Positions 45,929 through 54,893 of a DNA stretch of 64,000 nucleotides are shown here, piece after piece (the stretch's first letter is position 1; every line of letters begins with the position of its first letter). Below the pieces are notes generated by a model, which searched no databases, was not told the DNA's origin, and saw only the letters and a list, made by a program, of their open reading frames with translations. The DNA lies in assembly GCA_964654545.1 (NCBI GenBank), contig CAZZIU010000006.1:65526-129525 (forward strand). The letters run 5' to 3'. The position numbers and the translations under genes were made by a program. Source of the stretch: JABMOV01 sp964654545. GTDB lineage: Bacteria > Fidelibacterota > Marinisomatia > Marinisomatales > JABMOV01.

Positions 45929-46372
45929 ATGACCGTCATTGAGCAAAGTACTGGATTTTTACTTGTTAGAACTGCCCGCAGCATGAAGAAAATGCTGGAT
46001 ACCAGACTTGTGGAATATAAAATTACGTCTTCCCAGCATACAGTACTTAGTGCCCTCGCCGATACCAATGGTTTATCCCTTACAGAAGTAGGGAACAGTG
46101 TCTATCTTGATAAACCCGCTATCACCGGTCTTGCTGATCGGCTTGAACGCGACGGATTAGTGCGAAGAGAAAGATCCCTGTCCGATCGTCGGGTGATAAA
46201 ACTCTATCTCACCGAAAAGGGCTTATCCCTACTTTCCGATATTGATCAATTGGCTCAGGATGTGGATCAGGATTTGGTTTCAGGATTGTCAACGGATGCA
46301 TTGACGAAATTTCGCGAATCGCTGGATCACATTTGGCGTAATGCAACCGATGGAGTTTCTTCAAATGGGTAA
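45929..46372 (+). CDS. MarR-family transcription regulator, probable regulator of the benzoyl-CoA operon
   Basis: Starting at ATG 45929, the 147-residue product is a winged-helix MarR protein. The N-terminal dimerisation helix is GFLLVRTARSMKKMLDTRL. ITSSQHTVLSALADTNGLSLTEVGN and YLDKPAITGLADRLERDGLVRRERSLSDRRVIKLYLTEKG (shown by position 70-115) form the DNA-binding helices and wing. MarR proteins commonly sense aromatic acids or their CoA esters, and BadR of Rhodopseudomonas is a MarR-type activator of benzoyl-CoA reductase genes. The last 8 bases overlap the next gene, so it belongs to the bcr transcript. A strong inverted repeat lies just upstream. Confidence 0.87.
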   Translation: MTVIEQSTGFLLVRTARSMKKMLDTRLVEYKITSSQHTVLSALADTNGLSLTEVGNSVYLDKPAITGLADRLERDGLVRRERSLSDRRVIKLYLTEKGLSLLSDIDQLAQDVDQDLVSGLSTDALTKFRESLDHIWRNATDGVSSNG

Positions 46373-47531
46373 CGATATAAGGTCGTCCTTGGAGTATGCC
46401 CAACGTCTGTTTGAGGATATATCCTTTTCTTACGTAGAAAACTGGAAAGCACAGGATTCTACCAGGAAGGTGATTGGATTTCTTCCCATTTATATTCCCC
46501 GTGAACTGGTCCATGCGGCAAATATGTTACCGGTAGGTATTTTTGGAGCTGGAGACCGCATCGCAGTTGTTCATGGTGATGCCTATTTTCAATCCTATAT
46601 TTGTCATCTCCCACGTACGGTGGTAGAGTTAGCAAAGGCGGGACACCTGGACGCATTCGATGGATTTATTTTTCCAGCCATTTGTGATGTAATAAGAAAT
46701 CTTTCGGGGGTGTTTACATTAGAATACCCACAAAAATTTATCCGTTACCTTGATTTCCCACAAAATTTTGACGACAACATTGGTGGAAAATTTTATCGAC
46801 AGGAATTGGAGCGACTGGTTACCGATTTGAGTAAACTAAACGGGGTTAAGCCTGATACCGGCCAACTTAACCAGTCGATAAAATTGTACAACGAACAACG
46901 TAAATTGTTAAAGAATTTCGCTGATTTTCGCAGCGAATATCCTCATAAAATTTCTGCGGCAGATTATTATTTGATTCAGAGAGCAAGTCATATTTTATCG
47001 GTAGATAAATACAATGCTTATTTGGGGAAAATACTTAGCCAACTCGATAAACTGGATGTTGAACCGGAAGATAAAATCAGGGTGGTTATTTCAGGTTCAT
47101 TTTGTGAACAACCCCCGTTGGGATTGATCAAAACGATTGAAAATGCCGGTTGTTACGTGGTAGAAGATGATATGCAGTTGAATACAAAATGGCTATCGAA
47201 ACAGGTGGTATCCGATGGGGATGATCCACTGGGCGCACTGGTTGAGGCTTATTTAAACCATAGCGTTTTTTCGTCAACAGTATACGAGGATAAAAAACCG
47301 AAAGGTGAAATGTTGGTAGATCAGGTTCATCGACGAAATGCAGATGGAGTCGTATTTTGCGCACCCAGTTTCTGTGATCCGGCTTTATTGGATCGTCCGC
47401 AACTCGAAAAGGCGATGGACAACCATCATATCCGACATTTTAGTTTCCAATACCATGAAAATCTGGGACAATATCACGTTATTAAAGAACAAGCTGGCAC
47501 CTTTGCCGACACCATAAAATTGTGGGATTAA
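46365..47531 (+). CDS. bcrC: Benzoyl-CoA reductase (class I, ATP-dependent) subunit C
   Basis: The 388-residue product, started at ATG 46365 to match the family N terminus (an upstream ATG at 46341 exists), is a strong match to BcrC/BadD. Matching blocks are RKVIGFLPIYIPRELVHAA, HGDAYFQSYICHLPRTVVEL, FPAICDVIRNLSG and ISGSFCEQPPLGLIK, and the end reads EQAGTFADTIKLW. Cys80, Cys107 and the Cys in SFCEQP are candidate [4Fe-4S] ligands. With BcrB it forms the catalytic module that reduces benzoyl-CoA to cyclohexa-1,5-diene-1-carbonyl-CoA by radical electron transfer. The gene order bcrC-bcrB-bcrA-bcrD is that of Thauera-type clusters. It overlaps the marR stop by 8 bases. Confidence 0.93.
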   Translation: MGNDIRSSLEYAQRLFEDISFSYVENWKAQDSTRKVIGFLPIYIPRELVHAANMLPVGIFGAGDRIAVVHGDAYFQSYICHLPRTVVELAKAGHLDAFDGFIFPAICDVIRNLSGVFTLEYPQKFIRYLDFPQNFDDNIGGKFYRQELERLVTDLSKLNGVKPDTGQLNQSIKLYNEQRKLLKNFADFRSEYPHKISAADYYLIQRASHILSVDKYNAYLGKILSQLDKLDVEPEDKIRVVISGSFCEQPPLGLIKTIENAGCYVVEDDMQLNTKWLSKQVVSDGDDPLGALVEAYLNHSVFSSTVYEDKKPKGEMLVDQVHRRNADGVVFCAPSFCDPALLDRPQLEKAMDNHHIRHFSFQYHENLGQYHVIKEQAGTFADTIKLWD

Positions 47532-47532
47532 T

Positions 47533-48810
47533 ATGACCGTTCAAAAAGAAAATAGTATGGTGAAACAAAAACAGATGCTGGCCGATCATTTTATGGAACT
47601 ATCACAGGTGCGCGAAACAAAGAAAAAAGTGGTGTATACATTTGTTCCTGGTAACCTTACAGAATTGATTTATGCCTTTGATATGTTGCCGGTTTATCCT
47701 GAAATAAACGCGCTTCAGTCTGGTATGCGAAAAAAATCGGGTGAATATATACGGGAAGCAGAGGAATATGGTTTTTCGGAAGATGTGTGCTCATATGTGA
47801 AGTGTGATGTGGGTATGATGCTACAGGGGAATATTGGTCCCACCGGGCAGCAATTACCTCCACCGGATATCCTGCTGTTAAGTTATACAGGCTGTTTTGT
47901 ATTTATGAAATGGTTTGAAAATCTGAAGTATTTGTATCCTGAAGCAGAGATTGCAATGCTTCATATTCCCTACCAGGAAGCCGGCAAGATCGAACCGAGT
48001 GCTATCCAGTATATTAAAGACCAGCTGGAAAATGAGGTGATACCCGTTTTCGAGCGTGTGAGTGGGAAAAAATTGGATCACAACTCCCTGGCCTCCAAAA
48101 TGCATCTCTCATCCAAGGCAGAGGATTTACTGGTGGATGTGTTTCAGTCAGCCAGCCATAAACCATCACCCATTGATGCCTATTTTGGGGGTGTTTATTA
48201 TATTGGACCAATATTCACTGCTTTTCGTGGAAGTCAGGCTTGTGTGGATTATTACCGCGAGTTGCTAAACGAAGTGGAATATCGAGTCGCTAATAATCTA
48301 GGCCCCATTACGCCAGATGGCCATGTGAAAGAGGAAAAATTCAGACTGGTTGTAGAAGGTCCGCCAAACTGGACACATTTTCGAAATTTCTGGAAAATAT
48401 TTTACGATATGGGAGCTGTTTTCGTTGCATCATCATATACAAAAGTTGGTGGATTGTATGATGAAGGATTTCGGCACTCCCCAGTCGATCCGTTAAAAAG
48501 TCTGGCTGAATATTGCCTGGGATGTTATACCAATAGAAATCTTCCTCAGCGTGTCAATATTCTTGAAGATTGGATAACACGCTACCACGCCGATGGATTC
48601 CTTGTTAATTCCATTAAAAGTTGTAATTCCTTTTCAGCAGGGCAGTTGGTCATTATGCGGGAATTAGAAAAAAGGCTGGAAATCCCAGTTGGATTTATTG
48701 AAACGGATCTGGTAGATCCACGCTATTATTCATTTTCAAATATTAAAAATCGTCTCGACTCATTTTTCCAGATGCTTGAACAACGGGCGACATACGGAGA
48801 ACTGGTATAA
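47533..48810 (+). CDS. bcrB: Benzoyl-CoA reductase subunit B
   Basis: The 425-residue protein starts one base after the bcrC stop. VVYTFVPGNLTELIYAFDMLPVYPE, SEDVCSYVKCDVGMMLQG and LLLSYTGCFVFMKWFENL are typical of BcrB/BadE, as are GPPNWTHFRNFWK and LGCYTNRNLPQRV. The C-terminal stretch KSCNSFSAGQ, then FIETDLVDPRYYS, is shared by the whole HgdAB/BcrBC family and binds the active-site cluster. Cys in CSYVKCD, GCF and LGCYTNR are the candidate ligands. Partner of BcrC in the catalytic dimer. The stop overlaps the bcrA ATG by one base. Confidence 0.93.
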   Translation: MTVQKENSMVKQKQMLADHFMELSQVRETKKKVVYTFVPGNLTELIYAFDMLPVYPEINALQSGMRKKSGEYIREAEEYGFSEDVCSYVKCDVGMMLQGNIGPTGQQLPPPDILLLSYTGCFVFMKWFENLKYLYPEAEIAMLHIPYQEAGKIEPSAIQYIKDQLENEVIPVFERVSGKKLDHNSLASKMHLSSKAEDLLVDVFQSASHKPSPIDAYFGGVYYIGPIFTAFRGSQACVDYYRELLNEVEYRVANNLGPITPDGHVKEEKFRLVVEGPPNWTHFRNFWKIFYDMGAVFVASSYTKVGGLYDEGFRHSPVDPLKSLAEYCLGCYTNRNLPQRVNILEDWITRYHADGFLVNSIKSCNSFSAGQLVIMRELEKRLEIPVGFIETDLVDPRYYSFSNIKNRLDSFFQMLEQRATYGELV

Positions 48811-50096
48811 TGAAGGTCTATCTAGGTATTGATTTAGGATCAACTACTTCGAAAGCAGTGATAGTAAATCAGAATCATCACATCATTGGCCGGGGTATTA
48901 CAAACACGCGTTCCAATTATGAAATTGCAGCTGATATTGCCCGGATGGAAGCTGAATTCAATTCTCGCTTGATGATTTTATATCAAAAGCTCGAAGAAGA
49001 GACGAAAGAAGTAGATTGGAAAGAAGTCCTGGAATTGTTAGAAAACCGATTTCATTATTTACAATTTCATAAGCGCTTTAATCAGTTAACCAGAGCGATG
49101 AAAAAACAAGCGCAAAAAATTGAAGATCAGTCATTTCGCGGAAAAGTAAATAGCAAGCTGGACAAAGTGTTTCCCATCATAGATGCAACCGTGAAAGATA
49201 AGTTTTTCGCTGGTGTAACATCTGGCACATCGGAATTCTTTCGCGATTTATTCAGTGTAACTTATTTAAAGGCGATTGAAGATTTAGAAAAAAATTATTT
49301 TGATCGTTTGACTGCCATATACGATCGCTCGATTACGCCAGTGGAAAACCAGATAATATCGTTTGATTTTGCGGAATTATTGGCTTCCGCCCTGGACCTG
49401 CTACCGGAAGAAATGACATCCTACAGTCAATATGTTCTTCCTCATTTGGAATCTGTGGCAAAAATTGATTTACAACCTGAAGACTATATTGGAACAGGTT
49501 ACGGCCGTCAGCTTCTACCATTCGAAGAAAAGCATATTAAATCGGAAATATTGTGCCACGCCTTTGGCGCACATGCCAATTTTCCATATACACGAACGGT
49601 ACTGGATATTGGCGGACAGGATACCAAAGCGATTCAGGTAGATAGCAAAGGGTTTGTTACCAGTTTTCAAATGAATGACAGGTGTGCAGCCGGATGTGGT
49701 CGCTATCTGGGATACATTGCTGATGAAATGAGCATGAGCGTTGGTGAACTGGGGCCCGTAGCCATGGAAGCTGAATATGAAACCAACATTTGCAGCACGT
49801 GTACCGTTTTTGCCGGAGCAGAGTTGCGGGAACACCTGAATCTTGGTGAACGGAAAGAGAATATTTTAGCCGGTTTGCATAAAGCCATTGTCCAGCGCGC
49901 TTTTGCCCTTCTTGCACGATCGGGAGGAGTTCGATCCGAATTTACATTCACCGGTGGCGTTGCCCGTAATCCAGCCGTAGTCAAGTATGTTACTCAAATG
50001 GTAACGGATAATTACGGTGATATGAAAATAAATTGCCATGCTGATTCCATATTTATGGGAGCACTTGGGGCAGCCCTGTTTAGTGCAATGAGATGA
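48810..50096 (+). CDS. bcrA: Benzoyl-CoA reductase subunit A (ATPase, electron activator)
   Basis: The 428-residue protein belongs to the ASKHA (actin/hexokinase) ATPases of the BcrA/BadF type. YLGIDLGSTTSKAVIVN is the phosphate-1 loop, and VLDIGGQDTKAIQVD the phosphate-2 loop. NDRCAAGCGRYLGYIADEM and ICSTCTVFAGAELREH supply the cysteines that hold the bridging [4Fe-4S] cluster, and FTFTGGVARNPAVV is the adenosine motif. A helical insert of about 190 residues (about 35-225) distinguishes it from BcrD. It uses ATP to drive electrons into BcrBC. A 65-base spacer with a small hairpin separates it from bcrD, the only sizeable gap between the reductase subunit genes. Confidence 0.93.
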   Translation: MKVYLGIDLGSTTSKAVIVNQNHHIIGRGITNTRSNYEIAADIARMEAEFNSRLMILYQKLEEETKEVDWKEVLELLENRFHYLQFHKRFNQLTRAMKKQAQKIEDQSFRGKVNSKLDKVFPIIDATVKDKFFAGVTSGTSEFFRDLFSVTYLKAIEDLEKNYFDRLTAIYDRSITPVENQIISFDFAELLASALDLLPEEMTSYSQYVLPHLESVAKIDLQPEDYIGTGYGRQLLPFEEKHIKSEILCHAFGAHANFPYTRTVLDIGGQDTKAIQVDSKGFVTSFQMNDRCAAGCGRYLGYIADEMSMSVGELGPVAMEAEYETNICSTCTVFAGAELREHLNLGERKENILAGLHKAIVQRAFALLARSGGVRSEFTFTGGVARNPAVVKYVTQMVTDNYGDMKINCHADSIFMGALGAALFSAMR

Positions 50097-50115
50097 TAAA
50101 AATTTTGTTAAACCA

Positions 50116-50137
50116 TACAAATACACCCTTGTTTGTA
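50116..50137. promoter_or_regulatory. Small inverted repeat between bcrA and bcrD
   Basis: TACAAA (50116-50121) and TTTGTA (50132-50137) form a perfect six-base stem with a ten-base loop, and flanking AACCA/TGGTT (50111-50115, 50145-50149) could extend it with a bulge. It lies in the 65-base bcrA-bcrD spacer. It may process or stabilise the transcript or tune subunit ratio, but a chance repeat in AT-rich DNA is possible. Confidence 0.3.
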
Positions 50138-50161
50138 GTAAACTTGGTTCCGCTTTAAATC

Positions 50162-51004
50162 ATGAATACACCTCACAATAGTGATGCTTTTACACTTGGT
50201 ATAGATGTGGGTAGCAGCTATATCAAAATTGCATTGGTAAATTACAATTCCAGTCCTTCCGTCTTAGAAATAGTGAATGAAAAGATCCGAAAACGCAATC
50301 CATCGGCGTTGATTGAAAAGGCGATGGAAGCTTTGTTTGAAAAATATAATTTGCAGTACGACGACCTTCTTTATGTGGCATCCACTGGGGAAGGTGAACT
50401 GGTACAACGAAAACGGGGACATTTTTATAGCATGACGACCCATGCAAGAGGTACACACCACTACCACCCGGAAGCTCGCACCGTTGTGGATATGGGAGCT
50501 CTGTTTTGCCGTGTAATGTCCATGGAAGATTCAGGCCGTGTAAAAAATTACGCCATGACCGGCCAATGCGCATCTGGATCTGGGCAATTTTTAGAAAATA
50601 TAACACGCTATTTAGGTGTAACCATTGATGAGGTGGGACCCCTATCACTCACGTCAAAAGATCCGGTACGTTCCAGCGGAATCTGTGCCGTTCTGGCTGA
50701 AACAGATGTGATAAATATGGTCTCCCAGGGATTGGAAACACAGGACATTATCAAAGGCATACACCAGTCCATAGCTCGGCGAATCGTGAAATTGTTAAGC
50801 AAGGTAAAAGCAGAATCTCCAGTTGCGCTTACGGGAGGAATGGCTCAGGATGTTGGACTGGTGCAGACGATTCAGGAGTTGAATAACGAAAAAAACCTGA
50901 ACCTGGAAATTTTTGCGGCAAAAAATTGCTTTGCTGCCGGAGCCCTGGGAGCGGCACTCTGGGGAGGTTTCCGTCACTACAAATTGCTGGAGATACACGC
51001 CTGA
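50162..51004 (+). CDS. bcrD: Benzoyl-CoA reductase subunit D (ATPase, electron activator)
   Basis: The 280-residue ASKHA ATPase matches BcrD/BadG: LGIDVGSSYIKIALVN for phosphate 1, EARTVVDMGALFCRVMSM, MTGQCASGSGQFLENITRYLG and SGICAVLAETDVINMVSQG for the cluster-binding cysteines, and VALTGGMAQDVGL for adenosine binding. It lacks the long insert of BcrA, as expected. BcrA and BcrD form the heterodimeric activator with one [4Fe-4S] cluster held by two cysteines from each subunit, and both pairs are present here. The ligase gene begins two bases after the stop. Confidence 0.92.
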   Translation: MNTPHNSDAFTLGIDVGSSYIKIALVNYNSSPSVLEIVNEKIRKRNPSALIEKAMEALFEKYNLQYDDLLYVASTGEGELVQRKRGHFYSMTTHARGTHHYHPEARTVVDMGALFCRVMSMEDSGRVKNYAMTGQCASGSGQFLENITRYLGVTIDEVGPLSLTSKDPVRSSGICAVLAETDVINMVSQGLETQDIIKGIHQSIARRIVKLLSKVKAESPVALTGGMAQDVGLVQTIQELNNEKNLNLEIFAAKNCFAAGALGAALWGGFRHYKLLEIHA

Positions 51005-51006
51005 AG

Positions 51007-52716
51007 ATGGACACTATTCTGACCTGCCCAATACCTTTACCAGAATACCCAAAAAATCTTGCGGGCATGTTAAATGCCAATACCAATACCTTTGGGAAAC
51101 ACCCCATCTATCAGGAAAGCCAATCAGGGAAATACATTCCCTTGTCATGGAATCGGTTCCAATCTGACGTAATCCAACTACAGAATCGGTTGAAATCTCT
51201 TGGACTGCGCAAAGGAAATCGAGTGGCAATTTTATCGCCAAATCGTCGAGAAATGTTGGAAATTGAATTGGCCATTATGGCTATGGGTGCTGTGGCCGTT
51301 CCAATTTTCGCCGGTTATTCCCCGCAATGGGCGAACACTCTAATTGATTTTTGTGGCCCTCAATTCATTGTCGTATCCGATGCAATGCAATGGAATAAAA
51401 TATATTCCCCCCAATCCTATAAGGGAATAATCCATTTCACGGATATCGAATCTGCGGTTGGTAATTCTGTTTCATTTAATGACCTGATTAATAACTCAAA
51501 AAATGGCGGTGCAATTATTGGTGAGGAAATTCCCCCTAATACAGTTTGCCTCATGATGTTTACTTCCGGCACTATGGGAAAACCAAAATGCGTGCAATTG
51601 ACGCATAGAAATATTTTGTCACAACAGGCGGCGATGCGAACGCTATGGCAGTTATCCAGTAACGATCGGTTTTTATCCTATCTTCCATGGCACCATAGTT
51701 TTGGTGGAATATTCGAAAAATATGCAGCCATTACCAATGGCGCCGTGCTGTCGCTTGAACATGGGTTTGGTAAAAGTGTGGAAACAATTCTTTCTAACTG
51801 GCGACAGGTAATGCCTACCGTGTTTTTCAGCGTCCCACGGGTTTATCAGGAAATAGCCACCCGTGTAAAGCAGGATAAAGAAATTGAAAAATTAATTTTT
51901 CACGACGAATTGCGATTTATTTTTACCGCCGCTGCTCCATTACCACAAAATATATCACAGATGTTTCTTGATCGAAATATTCCGGTCATTGAAGGCTGGG
52001 GATTGACTGAAACATCGCCATGCTGCACAGTAACCGATCCGGAGGTACCCCGACAACAGGGAGTGGTAGGAAAGCCGATTCCTGGTATTACGTTAAAGAT
52101 TGCTTCTGACGGTGAAATATTGGTAAAAGGACCCAATGTAATGACTGGTTATTACAAGAATCCTGAGGCCACCAATAGAGTATTGACAAAAGATGGCTGG
52201 TTTGCAACAGGTGATGTGGGCGAGTTTACTGAGGCAGGTTTAAAACTTATTTCGCGCAAAGATAGAATTTTTAAACTCAGCAATGCCAAAAAAGTAGTAC
52301 CCACAGAAATTGAAAATCTTGTTTTGAAGGATTGCGCATACCTGGCACACGCGTATGTTACTGGGAAAAATCATGATTATCCGGTGGCATTGCTTTTCCC
52401 CAATAAGGCGTTGTTTGCGAAATCATTGGATGATCAGCAGCTGAAGACCGGTTGCGATTGCCCGAACAATGTGGGAGACCTTGCCAGCTGTTTACAAAGA
52501 TGCCTAACAAAATCCAATGATATGCTGGACTTTAAATATTATCGAATTAAATCCGCCATGCTTATCGATTATGAATTAAGCATTGAACACGAAGAGCTTA
52601 CTCCGTCCATGAAACTGGCACCAAATGTTGTGGGGGATATTTTTGAAGCAAACATTGAATATCTTTATGACCAGGTCGGTCCTATGCCTGAAAAAGTATA
52701 TGTAATTCATTTGTAA
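51007..52716 (+). CDS. AMP-forming acyl-CoA synthetase, probable aromatic acid-CoA ligase
   Basis: ATG 51007 is chosen because the longer frame from 50926 overlaps bcrD by 79 bases. The 569-residue protein has the ANL-family signatures. MMFTSGTMGKPKCVQLTHRN is the P-loop, GWGLTETSPCC the A5 motif, DGWFATGDVGEF the A7 motif with adenylate-binding Asp, and LISRKDRIFKLSNAKKVVPTEIE the hinge with the C-terminal lysine region. The sequence is nearer to long-chain acyl-CoA synthetases (LPWHHSFGGIFEKY) than to the Thauera benzoate-CoA ligase as I recall it. An insert with CDCPNN (about residue 480) is unusual. Its place within the operon suggests it makes benzoyl-CoA or a related aryl-CoA. Confidence 0.82.
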   Translation: MDTILTCPIPLPEYPKNLAGMLNANTNTFGKHPIYQESQSGKYIPLSWNRFQSDVIQLQNRLKSLGLRKGNRVAILSPNRREMLEIELAIMAMGAVAVPIFAGYSPQWANTLIDFCGPQFIVVSDAMQWNKIYSPQSYKGIIHFTDIESAVGNSVSFNDLINNSKNGGAIIGEEIPPNTVCLMMFTSGTMGKPKCVQLTHRNILSQQAAMRTLWQLSSNDRFLSYLPWHHSFGGIFEKYAAITNGAVLSLEHGFGKSVETILSNWRQVMPTVFFSVPRVYQEIATRVKQDKEIEKLIFHDELRFIFTAAAPLPQNISQMFLDRNIPVIEGWGLTETSPCCTVTDPEVPRQQGVVGKPIPGITLKIASDGEILVKGPNVMTGYYKNPEATNRVLTKDGWFATGDVGEFTEAGLKLISRKDRIFKLSNAKKVVPTEIENLVLKDCAYLAHAYVTGKNHDYPVALLFPNKALFAKSLDDQQLKTGCDCPNNVGDLASCLQRCLTKSNDMLDFKYYRIKSAMLIDYELSIEHEELTPSMKLAPNVVGDIFEANIEYLYDQVGPMPEKVYVIHL

Positions 52717-52721
52717 TCAAT

Positions 52722-53930
52722 ATGACCCAGATGCAATCACAGATTCGACTTAAATCACTCCTAAAGGAGTATTTTACTTCGCTGGAAAAACCCATAGCAT
52801 GGTGTACAAGTGCAGGTCCGGCTGAAATATTACGTGCCTTGGGATTTCAAGTGTATTTTCCTGAAAATCATGGTGCCCTGCTAGGTGCAAGCCGAACAGC
52901 TGAGCACTATATTCCAAAAGCGCATCAACAGGGTTACCACAGCGATGTCTGTTCATATTTAACAGCCGATATCGGTGCCTGGCTGGCTGGTGAAACACCA
53001 CTGACACAAGCCTACGGAATACAGGGAATTCCACAGCCGGATTTAATTGTATTCAACACCAACCAGTGCCGTGAAGTGGCAGAATGGTTTAACTATTTCG
53101 GGAGAGAATTCGGATGTCCCGTGGTGGGTTTATATCCACCACGACATCTGGAAGATGTAACAAAGCGCGAAATTGACCTGGTAAGTCATCAATTGCAATC
53201 GTTGATAAGTACTGCAGAAGAAATCATTGGTAAAAAATTGGATCCTGCTCGACTGGAGCAGATCTTGTCTTTAAGCTACGAAGGGTCAACGTTGTGGCAA
53301 CAGGTTTTGGAAACGGCAAGGAATAAACCAGCACCACTTTCGTTTTTTGACGGCTGTATTTTGATGGCCCCGATTGTGTTGCTACGTGGTACACCGGAGT
53401 GCATAACATTTTACAAAGACACGCTGGCTGAACTCCAATCGATGGTAAAGAGCGGAGTTGCAGCAGTACCCAATGAGCAAGTACGGTTGTACTGGGATGG
53501 TATGCCCATCTGGGGGAGACTTAGGTCCCTGAGCAACCTATTTAAAGAAAACAATGCAGCCGTTGTCTCTTCTACCTACTGTAATAGTTGGGTTTTTGAA
53601 GATTTCTCACCAAAAAACCCATTGGATTCAATGGCGGCAGCCTATACCAAAATATTTATTAATCGGGGGGAAAATGCAAAACTGGACCTGTTGAAAAAGC
53701 TAGTTAATGATTTTGCAATAGATGGAATGATTTTCCATGATTCCAAAACATGTTTTAACAACACCAATAGTCGTTTTGGACTACCGGAGCGGGTAAAACA
53801 AGAGACGGGAATTGATACCCTGATTATCGACGGCGATTTAAATGATTTACGGTTTTTCTCTGATGGACAATCGGTTACCCGAATTGAAACATTTGTTGAA
53901 CAACTTTCCAGCAATATGATCTTTACATAA
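52722..53930 (+). CDS. Additional 2-hydroxyacyl-CoA dehydratase/benzoyl-CoA reductase-family subunit
   Basis: The 402-residue protein belongs to the HgdAB/BcrBC family but matches neither BcrB nor BcrC closely. Early it has AWCTSAGPAEILRALGFQVYF, HSDVCSYLTADIGAWL and NTNQCREVAEWFNYFG. Late it has SSTYCNSWVFEDF and SKTCFNNTNSRFGLPE followed by the family end block IIDGDLNDLRFFSDGQSVTR. Cysteines at about 28, 76, 300 and 363 are candidate cluster ligands. Only one such subunit is present, whereas HgdAB and BcrBC are heterodimers. An activator-type ATPase of its own follows at 54894. The pair may be a single-subunit reductase or dehydratase for another aryl- or acyl-CoA, comparable to double-cubane cluster proteins, or an auxiliary to Bcr. 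Confidence 0.82.
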   Translation: MTQMQSQIRLKSLLKEYFTSLEKPIAWCTSAGPAEILRALGFQVYFPENHGALLGASRTAEHYIPKAHQQGYHSDVCSYLTADIGAWLAGETPLTQAYGIQGIPQPDLIVFNTNQCREVAEWFNYFGREFGCPVVGLYPPRHLEDVTKREIDLVSHQLQSLISTAEEIIGKKLDPARLEQILSLSYEGSTLWQQVLETARNKPAPLSFFDGCILMAPIVLLRGTPECITFYKDTLAELQSMVKSGVAAVPNEQVRLYWDGMPIWGRLRSLSNLFKENNAAVVSSTYCNSWVFEDFSPKNPLDSMAAAYTKIFINRGENAKLDLLKKLVNDFAIDGMIFHDSKTCFNNTNSRFGLPERVKQETGIDTLIIDGDLNDLRFFSDGQSVTRIETFVEQLSSNMIFT

Positions 53931-53947
53931 AATGGGGGATAGGTAGC

Positions 53948-54892
53948 ATGGCAGAAACTAATGATCAACTTACAATTGGAATAATTGGGCTGGGTCCCGT
54001 GGGCGGAACTCTTGCAGTCCATCTTATCGAGGCCGGTGCCAACGTAATAGGATGCGATATCGATCCGCAGAAAGTTGATAAAATAAAAAAATCCGGTTTG
54101 CATTTAACCCACACGGTTGAAAAATCGGTGACGATGGAAAATATATGCTATACCATTGAAGAATTATCCAATTACGATCCGGATATTATCGTTATTTCCA
54201 CCAAAGCCCCCAGCCTTAAACCGGTGGTAAAATCTCTAAAAGAAATTGATAATGGATCATTTTTTATCATGTGTGCCCAGAACGGAATTGACAATGAGAA
54301 TATTCCTGCCGATGCATTTGGTGAAAACCGCGTTTTGCGTATGGTTATAAATTATGCCGGGAGTATGAGCTCGAGAAATAAAGTCAATGTGAGCTTCTTC
54401 AATCCCCCCAATTACATAGCTTCACTCTTACCACAGGGAGAATCATTGGCGCAACAAATGTGCGATTTGTTGAACACGGCTCATCTTGAAACAAAGGTGC
54501 CTGAGGATATCCAGGATTATGTGTGGGAAAAAGCAATTCTAAATGCAGCCTTAAGTGCCATCTGTTCGATAACCAGAAGAACCATGAAAGATGTCATGGA
54601 CTTTCCCCAAACACTGAATCTTGTGGAAGCAATTATCGACGAATCCGTTGTTGTCGCTGAAAGAGAGGGTATTGATTTGGGGAAAAAGTTCCGCCGGTTT
54701 TGCATACGATACCTGAAAAATGCCGGACACCACCGACCGTCCATGCTTATGGATTTAGAAAACGGACATCGTACCGAGATTGATTGGCTCAATGGGAAAA
54801 TTGCGGATTACGGTAAGAAACATTATATCCCCACCCCGTTGAATCAATCGGTAACAGCGCTGGTGCATATGTTGGAGTATTCTCTGGAATAA
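53948..54892 (+). CDS. Ketopantoate reductase-like (PanE/ApbA family) dehydrogenase
   Basis: The 314-residue protein starts with a Rossmann motif, GIIGLGPVGGTLAVHLIEAG, followed by VIGCDIDPQKV. The family markers are IIVISTKAPSLKPVVK, MCAQNGIDNENIPADAFG and the C-terminal helical domain with VWEKAILNAALSAICSITR, which carries the catalytic Lys and Asn pair. The end block HHRPSMLMDLENGHRTEIDWLNGKI (read by position, about 258-282) is typical of PanE. A housekeeping role in pantothenate synthesis is possible, but its place between the extra HgdB-like subunit and its activator argues for reduction of a 2-oxo acid or acyl-CoA in aromatic metabolism. Confidence 0.83.
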   Translation: MAETNDQLTIGIIGLGPVGGTLAVHLIEAGANVIGCDIDPQKVDKIKKSGLHLTHTVEKSVTMENICYTIEELSNYDPDIIVISTKAPSLKPVVKSLKEIDNGSFFIMCAQNGIDNENIPADAFGENRVLRMVINYAGSMSSRNKVNVSFFNPPNYIASLLPQGESLAQQMCDLLNTAHLETKVPEDIQDYVWEKAILNAALSAICSITRRTMKDVMDFPQTLNLVEAIIDESVVVAEREGIDLGKKFRRFCIRYLKNAGHHRPSMLMDLENGHRTEIDWLNGKIADYGKKHYIPTPLNQSVTALVHMLEYSLE

Positions 54893-54893
54893 G

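Noticed and set aside
46365..51004. 2-hydroxyglutaryl-CoA dehydratase instead of benzoyl-CoA reductase
   Set aside because: Four subunits in the order C-B-A-D, the long insert in BcrA and the linked had-oah-dch genes fit benzoyl-CoA reductase, not a dehydratase.
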